A stretch of DNA of 64,000 nucleotides, from NCBI RefSeq assembly GCF_006636205.1, contig NZ_VIGB01000003.1, positions 186,001-250,000 of the forward strand, written 5' to 3'. The DNA comes from Kitasatospora acidiphila (GTDB lineage Bacteria; Actinomycetota; Actinomycetes; Streptomycetales; Streptomycetaceae). The notes under the pieces are model-generated. The model saw only the letters and a list, made by a program, of their open reading frames with translations, was not told the origin of the DNA and ran no database searches. Of this stretch, positions 55,725 through 63,149 are shown one piece after another; within the stretch, counting starts at the first letter, position 1, and each line of letters begins with the position of its first letter. Both the position numbers and the translations under genes were made by a program.

Positions 55725-55759
55725 CTGCCCGGCGACCGACACCCACGGTCACCGGGCAG
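55725..55759 (+). terminator. 14-bp hairpin terminator after the DUF6296-like gene
   Basis: 55725-55738 pairs with 55746-55759 (13 of 14 bases) around a 7-base loop, 15 bases past the stop. Confidence 0.65.
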
Positions 55760-55869
55760 CAGCCTGTGCACGGCAGCTCGCAGCGTTACGATAAGAGGGC
55801 AATCCATCACATCGTGTAGCAGATCCCCCCGGTCAGCGTCGCGGCGCCGCCATCGAAGGAGCAAGCCCC

Positions 55870-57027
55870 ATGCCGTCCACCGCCCGCCGGCTGATCGGCT
55901 GCCTCGGTCTGCTGCTGGCCACCTCCTGCAGCTCCGCCGCACCGCACCCCGGCGCCGGGGCGGGCGCATCCCCGCCGTCGAGGTTGACCGCCAATGCGGC
56001 GACAGCTGCCCTCGCCACCCAGCTGACGCCCGATCAGCTGGCCGGCCAGCGGGTGATCTACTCCTACGAGGGCCTGACCCCGCCGGAGCCGCTGCTCACC
56101 GCGATCCGCGCCGGGCGGGCCGCCGGTGTGATCTTCTTCCGCGGCAACACCGCGGACCCCGACCGGTTCCGCCAGGCGGTGGCCCAGCTGCGGCAGGCCC
56201 AGCAGGAGAGCCCGGTCCATCTGCCGCTGCTGCTGATGACCGACCAAGAGGGCGGCCTGGTACGGAGGTTGCCCGGCGCACCCGTGCTGTCCCAGAAGGC
56301 GGTGGGCGCGCAGCCCGATCCGGTCACGGCAGCGGCGGACGCCGGCGCCGGGGCCGCCGCCAACCTCTCCTCCTACGGGCTGAACGTCAACCTCGCCCCG
56401 GTGCTGGACGTCTCCCACCAGCACGGCGACTTCACCGACCGGACCCAACGCTCCTACGGGCAGGACCCGGCGGCCGTGGCCAGGCTCGGCCAGGCGTTCA
56501 TCACGGCGCAGCAGCGGCACCAAGTGGCCGCCACCGCCAAGCACTTCCCGGGGCTGGGCACCGCCGGGGGCGACGCCAACACGGACGACCTCCCGGTCAC
56601 CCTGCCGGTCTCGGCGAGCCGGCTCAGCCAGGTGGACGAGGCGCCCTATCCGGCGGCGATCGAGGCCGGCGTGGACTTGGTGATGGTGTCCTGGGCGACC
56701 TATCCGGCACTGGACCCGGCGCATCCGGCCGGCCTTTCCCCGGCGGTGGTCCAGGGCGAGCTGCGCGGTCGGCTGGGCTTCACCGGGGTGACGGTGACCG
56801 ACGCGCTGGAGGCCGGCGCGCTGTCCGCCTTCGGCGACGTCGGCGCCCGGGCCGTCGCTGCCGCGGGTGCCGGCATGGATCTGCTGCTCTGCTCGGCCCA
56901 GGACGCGAACCAGGGGGCCGATGCAACGGCCGCGCTCTCCGACGCCCTCACCACCGGGCACCTGAACCGCCCCGAGTTCACCGCCGCCGCCGAGCGGATC
57001 GCCGCGCTGCGCGCCCGCCTGACCTGA
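55870..57027 (+). CDS. GH3 (NagZ-like) lipoprotein
   Basis: 385 residues. A lipoprotein signal with lipobox LATSC (Cys20) places it on the outer face of the membrane. The GH3 barrel shows GVIFFRGN, LMTDQEGGLVRRL, KHFPGLGTAGGDANTD and the nucleophile Asp in FTGVTVTDALEAGAL. NagZ-type enzymes cleave N-acetylglucosamine from peptidoglycan fragments. The usual KHFPGHG...DSH histidines are replaced here (GLG, DANTD), so catalysis may differ or be lost. The ATG at 55870 follows GAAGGAG. It is monocistronic. Confidence 0.8.
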   Translation: MPSTARRLIGCLGLLLATSCSSAAPHPGAGAGASPPSRLTANAATAALATQLTPDQLAGQRVIYSYEGLTPPEPLLTAIRAGRAAGVIFFRGNTADPDRFRQAVAQLRQAQQESPVHLPLLLMTDQEGGLVRRLPGAPVLSQKAVGAQPDPVTAAADAGAGAAANLSSYGLNVNLAPVLDVSHQHGDFTDRTQRSYGQDPAAVARLGQAFITAQQRHQVAATAKHFPGLGTAGGDANTDDLPVTLPVSASRLSQVDEAPYPAAIEAGVDLVMVSWATYPALDPAHPAGLSPAVVQGELRGRLGFTGVTVTDALEAGALSAFGDVGARAVAAAGAGMDLLLCSAQDANQGADATAALSDALTTGHLNRPEFTAAAERIAALRARLT

Positions 57028-57109
57028 CGGATCATCAGATCGGCGCCCGGGGAACGGCTTCCACCAAAACGACATGACGCTGCCCGAGGTCGCCACATAG
57101 GGTGACCGG

Positions 57110-57802
57110 ATGCGACATGACAATCAGGTCCTGGTCTTCGACGCGGACGACACGCTTTGGGAGAACAACGTCCGATTCGAGCAGGCAACCGAGCTGTTCC
57201 TGGACCTGGTGGTGCCGCCCGCGGCGAGCCGGGAGGCCGCCCTGGCCGAGCTGAACCGGATCGAGGCGGCCAACGCCAGGACGCTGGGTTACGGCTCCAA
57301 GGTCTTCCAGCGCAGCATGGGCGAGTGTTTCGAGCTGCTGCACCAGCGGTCGCTCGCCCCGCAGGAGGCGGCCCGGCTGGCGGAGCTGGCCGCCTCGGTC
57401 ACCAGCGCCGAGGTGGAGCTGATCCCGGGCGTGGCCGACACCCTCGCCGCCCTGGCCGACCGGCATCACCTGATGCTGCTCACCAAGGGCGACACCGCCG
57501 AGCAGCAGGCCAAGGTGGACGCCTCCGGACTGGCCGGCCACTTCCAGTCCGTGCACATCGTCGCCGAGAAGAACCTCGCCACCTACCAGCAGCTGATCGA
57601 CCAGCACGGACTGCTCCCCGGGCAGACCTGGATGATCGGCAACTCGCCGAAGTCGGACATCCTGCCGGCTCGCGGCGCCGGGCTGAACGCCGTGTTCATC
57701 CCCAACCCGCACACCTGGGTGCTGGACCACGCCGAGCTGGACCCGGCGGACACCGGGGTCCTGCACCTTGACGCCTTCGCCGAGCTGGGAGAGCACTTCT
57801 GA
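57110..57802 (+). CDS. HAD-family hydrolase
   Basis: 230 residues. All four HAD motifs are present: DADDT (I, nucleophile Asp), LLTKGD (II), the Lys in VAEKN (III) and GNSPKSDILPA (IV). Together with the helical cap after motif I this predicts a cytoplasmic phosphatase of small molecules. Its TGA overlaps the ATG of the NUDIX gene (TGATG at 57800-57804), so the two form a coupled pair. Confidence 0.85.
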   Translation: MRHDNQVLVFDADDTLWENNVRFEQATELFLDLVVPPAASREAALAELNRIEAANARTLGYGSKVFQRSMGECFELLHQRSLAPQEAARLAELAASVTSAEVELIPGVADTLAALADRHHLMLLTKGDTAEQQAKVDASGLAGHFQSVHIVAEKNLATYQQLIDQHGLLPGQTWMIGNSPKSDILPARGAGLNAVFIPNPHTWVLDHAELDPADTGVLHLDAFAELGEHF

Positions 57803-58239
57803 TGGTCCGTCAGTTGACTCCGTCGGTCTCCTGCGTCTTCGTCTGCCATGACGGCGCGGGGCGCGTGCTGCTGGCCCGCCGGGGTGCGGCGGCGCGGGAC
57901 GAGCCGGGCCGCTGGGACTGCGGCGCGGGGGCGCTGGAGTTCGGCGAGAGCTTCGAGGCGGCGGTGGCCCGCGAGGTGTGGGAGGAGTACCGCGCCGACG
58001 CGCTGGCGATCGAGGTGCTGGGCGTGCGCAATGTGCTGCGCGGCGAGCCGGTCGACTCGCACTGGGTGGCCGTGGTCTGCGCGGTGCTGGTGGACCCGGC
58101 ACGGACGACGATCGGTGAGCCGCACAAGTTCGACCGGCTCGACTGGTTCACCCCGGACGCCCTGCCGGCACCGCTGCACTCCCAGCTGGCGCCCACCCTG
58201 GAGCTGGCGCTCAACCGCCTCCGGACGCCCGCGACCTGA
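57802..58239 (+). CDS. NUDIX hydrolase
   Basis: 145 residues. The Nudix box reads GALEFGESFEAAVAREVWEEYRAD, matching Gx5Ex7REUxEE. The C-terminal region has DRLDWFTPDALP, like ADP-ribose or nucleotide-clearing members. It starts on the last base of the preceding HAD stop codon. It probably hydrolyses a nucleoside diphosphate derivative; the HAD partner could then remove the remaining phosphate (inference). Confidence 0.85.
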   Translation: MVRQLTPSVSCVFVCHDGAGRVLLARRGAAARDEPGRWDCGAGALEFGESFEAAVAREVWEEYRADALAIEVLGVRNVLRGEPVDSHWVAVVCAVLVDPARTTIGEPHKFDRLDWFTPDALPAPLHSQLAPTLELALNRLRTPAT

Positions 58240-58248
58240 CGGCGGCCT

Positions 58249-58278
58249 GCCCTCAGAGCTCCAGCGCCCCGGCAGCGG
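58249..58278 (-). repeat. Tandem copy of the encapsulin gene's 3' end
   Basis: The 30 bases after the encapsulin stop repeat its last ten codons (LTAAGAVEL-stop becomes LTAAGALEL-stop in the -1 frame), with about 25 of 30 bases identical. Confidence 0.6.
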
Positions 58279-59094
58279 TCAGAGCTCGACCGCTCCGGCG
58301 GCCGTCAGCGCGACCGCCGCCTCCGGCGAGTAGAGCGAGAAGGTCAGTGACTCCTGGAGGTAGAGCCGCACCTCGCGGGTGTCGTGCGAGAGGTAGCCGA
58401 TCGACAGGTCCTGGCCGAGGTGGAGCTCGAAGTCCCCGCCGCGGGTGGAGAGCACCACCGCGCCGGCCAGCGCCGGAGCCCAGATGATCTCGCCGGTCAC
58501 CACCCGGGCCAGGTGCTGGCGCACCGGGTAGCCGTGGTTGGAGGTCTCGTTGACGGCGGTGTAGGCGTCGGCGCCGAGCAGCAGCGAGTACGGCCCGTCG
58601 ACGCCGGCCAGGCGCAGCGTGGTGAGCGCCCGGCTGACCGCGTCGGGGTAGTCGGCGACGTCGTGCGGCAGGGTGATCGGGCCGCTCTGGGCGCCGCTGC
58701 GCACGCCGGTGATGCCGGCGGCCGGCCAGCCCTCGAAGACGGCGGTGTCCTCGGCCTGGGCGATGCTGCGGGCGGCGTCCTTGACGGGCTGCCAGTCGGA
58801 GTCCTTGCTGCCGCGTTCGACGTTGTCGATCTCCTGGCGGGAGAGGGTGAAAGGCACCCGCAGTTCGACCACCGGGCGGGATTCGCGGGCCCGGGCCTCG
58901 GTGCCGGGCACCAGCGGGTCGATCGGCCGCTGGTGGCCGGAGCCGACGGCGGCCAGCTCCGGGCCGTCGGGTCCGGACAGGTCGACCACCCGGCGGCCGG
59001 CCAGGTGCAGGGTGAAGGTGCGGCGGGCCTCCTCCTCGATCTCCTCCCAGGCTTCGCTGGAGATCGGGGCCAGTTCGCGGTGCAGGTTGTTCAT
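58279..59094 (-). CDS. Family 1 encapsulin shell protein
   Basis: 271 residues with an HK97-type fold. It starts MNNLHRELAPISSEAWEEIEEEA, has RVPFTLSRQEIDNVERGS in the shell E-loop/P-domain region, and ends YLQESLTFSLYSPEAAV, all typical of encapsulins that self-assemble into protein nanocompartments. The gene directly upstream encodes a DyP peroxidase with an encapsulin-targeting tail, the classic cargo. Its ATG overlaps the peroxidase stop (ATGA at 59091-59094). Confidence 0.92.
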   Translation of the reverse strand: MNNLHRELAPISSEAWEEIEEEARRTFTLHLAGRRVVDLSGPDGPELAAVGSGHQRPIDPLVPGTEARARESRPVVELRVPFTLSRQEIDNVERGSKDSDWQPVKDAARSIAQAEDTAVFEGWPAAGITGVRSGAQSGPITLPHDVADYPDAVSRALTTLRLAGVDGPYSLLLGADAYTAVNETSNHGYPVRQHLARVVTGEIIWAPALAGAVVLSTRGGDFELHLGQDLSIGYLSHDTREVRLYLQESLTFSLYSPEAAVALTAAGAVEL

Positions 59095-60136
59095 CGGTGC
59101 GGGCTCCTTCTGAGGCTGCCGATGCCGAGGGATCCGTCGGCGCGGGAGCTGGGTGGTGCGGTGGCCGGCTCGGCGGTAGCGGCGGCGGCTGGGGCTGCGC
59201 CGGGCGCCGGCGGCGGGTCGTCCAGCAGGTCGGCGGGCGGCACGAAGAACAGGCTGCCGGTGACCGCGGTGGAGAAGTCCAGGATGCGGTCGTGGCCGGC
59301 CGTGCCGCGGCCGAGGAACATGTTGCGCAGCATCTCCTCGGTGACGGCCGGAGTGCGGCAGTAGCCGATGAAGTAGGTGCCGAACTCCCCGTCCGCGAAG
59401 CTGCCGAACGGCATGTTGGCGCGCAGGATCTGCCGTTCGGTGCCGTCCGGCGCCGGGTCCAGGCTGGTCAGGGCGACATGCGAGTCGGCGGGCTTGACCT
59501 CGTCGGGCAGCTCGATGTCGGCGAGCTTGGTGCGGCCGATGGCCCGTTCCTGGTCGTCGGTGCCGAGCTGCTGCCAGGCCGTCAGATCGTGCAGGTACTT
59601 CTGGACGATGACATAGCTGCCGCCCGCGAACGCCGGGTCCTCGGCGCCGATCAGGGCGGCGGCGTCGGCTTCCGCGTCCTCCGGGTTCTCGGTGCCGTCG
59701 ACGAATCCGAGCAGGTCGCGCCGGTCGAAGTACTGGAAGCCGGCGGTCTCGTCGGCCACCCGTACGGCGTCGCCCAGCCGGGCCATGATCTGCCCGGCCA
59801 GTTCGAAGCAGACGTCGGCGCGTTCGGCGCGCAGGTGGAGCAGCAGGTCGCCGGGGTGGCGGGGGCGGTGTGCCGGGGGCCGTGCAGTTCGGTGAAGGGG
59901 TGCAGTTCGGCCGGGCGCGGTCCGCCGAAGAGCCGGTCCCAGAGCGCGGAGCCGATCCCGGTGACGCAGCTGAGCCGGCCGTCGGGCACCCGGAACCCGA
60001 CGGCGCGGCGCAGCCCGGCGAGCTCGGGGAGCAGCTCGCGGACCGCGCCCTCGCCGCCGGGCCGGACGGTCAGCACCAGGAACCGCGCGGCGCTGGTGAG
60101 CGGGGTGCTGACCGTCTGGGGTCTGGCGTCGGTCAC
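59091..60136 (-). pseudogene. DyP-type peroxidase, encapsulin cargo, with a frameshift
   Basis: The N-terminal half runs from the GTG at 60136 (MTDARPQTVSTPL, then VTGIGSALWDRLFG) to HTAPAT. A base then appears missing near 59851-59855, and the correct sequence (expected PGDLLLHLRAERADVCFEL) continues in another frame through MARLGDAVRVADETAGFQYFDRRDLLGFVDGTENP to the stop at 59091. The DyP motif GFVDG and the proximal-His region HDRILDFS are present. The C-terminal tail DGSLGIGSLRRS is an encapsulin-loading peptide. The break falls in a C/G run, so it may be a sequencing or assembly error; otherwise the peroxidase is inactive. The GTG start overlaps the gnd stop. Confidence 0.85.
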
Positions 60137-61575
60137 TGCCGCTGCTCGCTGCGGTCGCCGGCCCAGAGGGTGTGGAAGGTGCCTTCGCGGTCGACGCGCT
60201 GGTAGGTGTGGGCGCCGAAGAAGTCGCGCTGGGCCTGGATCAGGGCGGCCGGCAGGCGGTTGGCGCGCAGCGAGTCGTAGTAGGCGAGGGCGGTGGCGAA
60301 GCCGGGGGTGGGGATGCCGAGCTGGGCCGCGGTGGTGACGACTCGTCGCCAGGCGGACTGGGCCTCGCCGAGCGCCTTGGTGAAGTACTCGTCGGCGAGC
60401 AGCGTGGGCAGTTGGGGGTCGGCCTGGTAGGCGGCGGTGATCCGGTTGAGGAAGCGGGCCCGGATGATGCAGCCGCCGCGCCAGATGGCAGCCATGTCGC
60501 CGAGGTTGACGTTCCAGCCGTATTCGGCGCTGCCGGCCTGGATCTCGTGGAAGCCCTGCGCATAGGCGACGATCTTGGAGGCGTAGAGGGCCTGTTCGAC
60601 GTCCTCGGCGAACCGGTCGGAGGCGGCGCTGTCCAGCCAGGTCTCGGTGGGGCCGGGCAGGTCGCGGGCCGCCTCGCGCAGCGCGACGCTGCCGGAGAGG
60701 GAGCGGGCGAAGACGGCTTCGGCGATGCCGTTGACCGGCACGCCGAGGTCGAGTGCGGTCTGCACGGTCCAGCGTCCGGTGCCCTTCTGCTCGGCCCGGT
60801 CCTGGACGATGTCGACGAACGGCCGGCCGGTCTCGGCGTCGGTGTGGTTGAGCACCTCGGCGGTGATCTCGATGAGGTAGGACTCCAGGCGGCCGGCGTT
60901 CCAGCCCTGGAAGATCTCGGCGATCTCGGCGGGCTGGCGGCCGGCGCCGTGCCGCAGCAGGTCGTAGGCCTCCGCGATCAGCTGCATGTCGGCGTACTCG
61001 ATGCCGTTGTGCACCATCTTGACGAAGTGTCCGGCGCCGTCGGGGCCGACGTGGGTGCAGCAGGGGCGGCCGTCGACCTGGGCGGCGATCGACTCGAGCA
61101 GCGGGCCGAGGCTCTGGTAGGCCTCGGCGGTGCCGCCGGGCATGATACTCGGGCCGTTGAGCGCGCCCTCCTCGCCGCCGGAGATGCCGGTGCCGACGAA
61201 GTGCAGGCCGCGCTCGCGCAGGGCGGCCTCGCGCCGCCGGGTGTCCTGGAAGTGGGCGTTGCCGCCGTCGACCACGATGTCGCCGGGTTCCAGCAGCGGC
61301 ACGAACTCGTCGATCACCGCGTCGGTGGGAGCGCCGGCCTTGACCATGATGACGATGCGTCGGGGGCGGGCGAGGCTGGCGACCAGTTCCTGCGGGGTCT
61401 CGGCCGGGACGAAGTCGCCCTCCTTGCCGAACTCCTCGACCAGGGCCCGGGTCCGGGTCGGCGTCCGGTTGTAGAGGGCCACCCGGTGGCCGTGCCGGGC
61501 GAAGTTGCGGGCCAAGTTGCGACCCATGACGGCGAGTCCGATGACGCCGATGTCGGCAGGTGTCCGCACGCTCAT
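60133..61575 (-). CDS. gnd: 6-phosphogluconate dehydrogenase (decarboxylating)
   Basis: 480 residues. The N-terminal NADP-binding fold has IGVIGLAVMGRNLARN. Substrate and catalytic motifs are GGEEGALNGPSIMPGG and the Lys of GHFVKMVHNGIEYADMQLI; the all-helical C-terminal half follows. It oxidises 6-phosphogluconate to ribulose-5-phosphate, producing NADPH. The start at 61575 has GGAG eight bases upstream. Its stop overlaps the start of the DyP gene, so gnd, DyP and encapsulin form one operon. This may couple NADPH supply to oxidative-stress defence (inference). Confidence 0.93.
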   Translation of the reverse strand: MSVRTPADIGVIGLAVMGRNLARNFARHGHRVALYNRTPTRTRALVEEFGKEGDFVPAETPQELVASLARPRRIVIMVKAGAPTDAVIDEFVPLLEPGDIVVDGGNAHFQDTRRREAALRERGLHFVGTGISGGEEGALNGPSIMPGGTAEAYQSLGPLLESIAAQVDGRPCCTHVGPDGAGHFVKMVHNGIEYADMQLIAEAYDLLRHGAGRQPAEIAEIFQGWNAGRLESYLIEITAEVLNHTDAETGRPFVDIVQDRAEQKGTGRWTVQTALDLGVPVNGIAEAVFARSLSGSVALREAARDLPGPTETWLDSAASDRFAEDVEQALYASKIVAYAQGFHEIQAGSAEYGWNVNLGDMAAIWRGGCIIRARFLNRITAAYQADPQLPTLLADEYFTKALGEAQSAWRRVVTTAAQLGIPTPGFATALAYYDSLRANRLPAALIQAQRDFFGAHTYQRVDREGTFHTLWAGDRSEQRQ

Positions 61576-61854
61576 GCAGAGGGCTCCAGTCGTTCGTCTC
61601 GTGCCGCGGTTGGGCGGTGGGCCGGGCCGGCCGGTGCCGCGAGGACGGGCCTCTGCCAGCCTGCCGTGCCCGGGTGGCGCGCGCACTTCGAAACGCCAGT
61701 CGGTACCGCGACGACATCCGTACGGCGCCCGAAGAACATGTACTGAGAGTCTGTCAGCTGGGGTGCGTCCCTGACCGCGCCCCGGCCAGGACGGCCGGAC
61801 TGTCAGAAGTAGCCGGGGTTCCTTCGCAGCTGTCGGAGCGTCAGTAGCACCGGG
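61576..61854. other. Divergent intergenic region between gnd and the PadR gene
   Basis: About 280 bases without a supported gene. Short open frames here have no ribosome-binding sites or recognisable family. Promoters for gnd (leftward) must lie here, but I see no clear consensus. Confidence 0.4.
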
Positions 61855-61890
61855 GTGTATACACCTATGGATATACATCGTGTGTATAGT
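61855..61890 (+). promoter_or_regulatory. PadR operator and -10 box
   Basis: An AT-rich island in GC-rich DNA. The palindrome GTGTATACAC (61855-61864) is followed by TATACA-N5-TGTATA (61872-61888), and TATAGT at 61885-61890 lies 8 bases before the PadR start. Such repeats at the promoter suggest autorepression. Confidence 0.65.
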
Positions 61891-61897
61891 CGGCGGC

Positions 61898-62422
61898 ATG
61901 TCACTCGGACACACCATCCTGGGCCTCCTGGAGTCCCAGCCACGGCACGGCTACGACCTCAAGCGCGCCTATGACGAGCAGTTCGGCCACACCCGCGCAC
62001 TGCCCTACGGGCAGGTCTACGCGACCCTCTCCCGGCTGCTGAAGAACGGCCTGGTCGAGGTCGACGGCACCGAGCCGGGCGACGGGCCGGAACGCAAGCG
62101 CTATGTGATCACCGAGGCCGGGATCACCGATGTCGCCCGCTGGCTGGCCGAGCCGGAGCAGCCCAGCTCCTACCTGCAGAGCACCCTCTACACCAAGGTG
62201 GTGCTGGCGCTGCTCACCGGCCGCCCGGCCCGCGAGCTGCTGAGCACCCAGCGCACCGAGCACCTGCGCCAGATGCGCGAGCTGACGCAGCGCAAGCTCA
62301 CCGGCGACCTCGCCGACCAACTGCTCTGCGACCACGCACTGTTCCACCTGGAGGCCGACCTGCGCTGGCTGGAGCTGACCGCGGCCCGGCTCGACGAACT
62401 GACCCGGAAGGTGCGTGGCTGA
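61898..62422 (+). CDS. PadR-family transcriptional regulator
   Basis: 174 residues. The N-terminal winged helix (LGHTILGLLESQPRHGYDLKRAYDE, then YGQVYATLSRLLKNGLVE) is the PadR signature. A C-terminal helical dimerisation region has the usual Leu/Arg pattern. It heads an operon with an ABC transporter, which PadR proteins commonly repress until an inducer binds. The -10 box ends eight bases before the ATG and no ribosome-binding site is visible, so the transcript may be leaderless. Confidence 0.9.
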   Translation: MSLGHTILGLLESQPRHGYDLKRAYDEQFGHTRALPYGQVYATLSRLLKNGLVEVDGTEPGDGPERKRYVITEAGITDVARWLAEPEQPSSYLQSTLYTKVVLALLTGRPARELLSTQRTEHLRQMRELTQRKLTGDLADQLLCDHALFHLEADLRWLELTAARLDELTRKVRG

Positions 62423-62423
62423 G

Positions 62424-63149
62424 ATGACGACGACCACCGCCCCGAACACCGCCCCCGGCGCCGCCGCCCGGGACGGCGCCCTGCTGGCCGGGCTGGACCT
62501 GCACAAGAGCTTCGGCCCCACCGCCGCCCTGACGGGCGCGAGTCTGGACGTGCTGCCCGGCGAGCTGATCGCCGTGCTGGGCGCGTCCGGCTCCGGCAAG
62601 TCCACCCTGCTGCACTGCCTGGCCGGCCTGACCCGGCCCGACGCGGGCACCGTCGGCTATCGCGGCGCGGACCTGTGGGCCATGTCGGATGCGGCCCGCA
62701 GCGCGCTGCGCCGCACCCAGTTCGGCTTCGTCTTCCAGTTCGGCCAGCTGGTGCCGGAGCTCACCCTGCTGGAGAACACCGCGCTGCCGCTGCGGCTGAA
62801 CGGGCAGCGCCGCCGGCCCGCCGAGCAGCAGGCCCGCGAGTGGCTGGAGCGCCTGGACGTCGCCGACCTCGCCGGCAAGCGGCCCGGCGAGCTGTCCGGC
62901 GGCCAGGGCCAGCGGGCCGCGATCGCCCGTGCCCTGGTCACCGGCCCCTCGGTGGTCTTCGCCGACGAGCCCACCGGCGCGCTGGACTCGCTGCACGGCG
63001 AGCGGGTGATGGCGCTGCTGAGCGCGGCGGCCCGGGACAGCGGCGCGGCCGTCGTCCTGGTCACCCACGACCTGCGGGTGGCGGCCTACGCCGACCGCGA
63101 GGTCGTGGTCCACGACGGCCGCACCGAGGACCGGGGACGGCTGCTGTGA
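62424..63149 (+). CDS. ABC transporter ATP-binding protein (LolD/MacB type)
   Basis: 241 residues. Walker A GASGSGKST, Q-loop region FVFQFGQLVPELT, signature LSGGQ, Walker B VVFADEPTGALDS and the switch His in VLVTHD are all intact. The EPTGALDS form is typical of the LolD/MacB family, which pairs with FtsX-like permeases. The start may be the ATG at 62424 or the overlapping GTG at 62415. Its stop overlaps the permease GTG (GTGA). Confidence 0.9.
   Translation: MTTTTAPNTAPGAAARDGALLAGLDLHKSFGPTAALTGASLDVLPGELIAVLGASGSGKSTLLHCLAGLTRPDAGTVGYRGADLWAMSDAARSALRRTQFGFVFQFGQLVPELTLLENTALPLRLNGQRRRPAEQQAREWLERLDVADLAGKRPGELSGGQGQRAAIARALVTGPSVVFADEPTGALDSLHGERVMALLSAAARDSGAAVVLVTHDLRVAAYADREVVVHDGRTEDRGRLL

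Noticed and set aside
60172..61746. 524-residue plus-strand open frame
   Set aside because: Antisense of gnd, whose catalytic motifs are intact.
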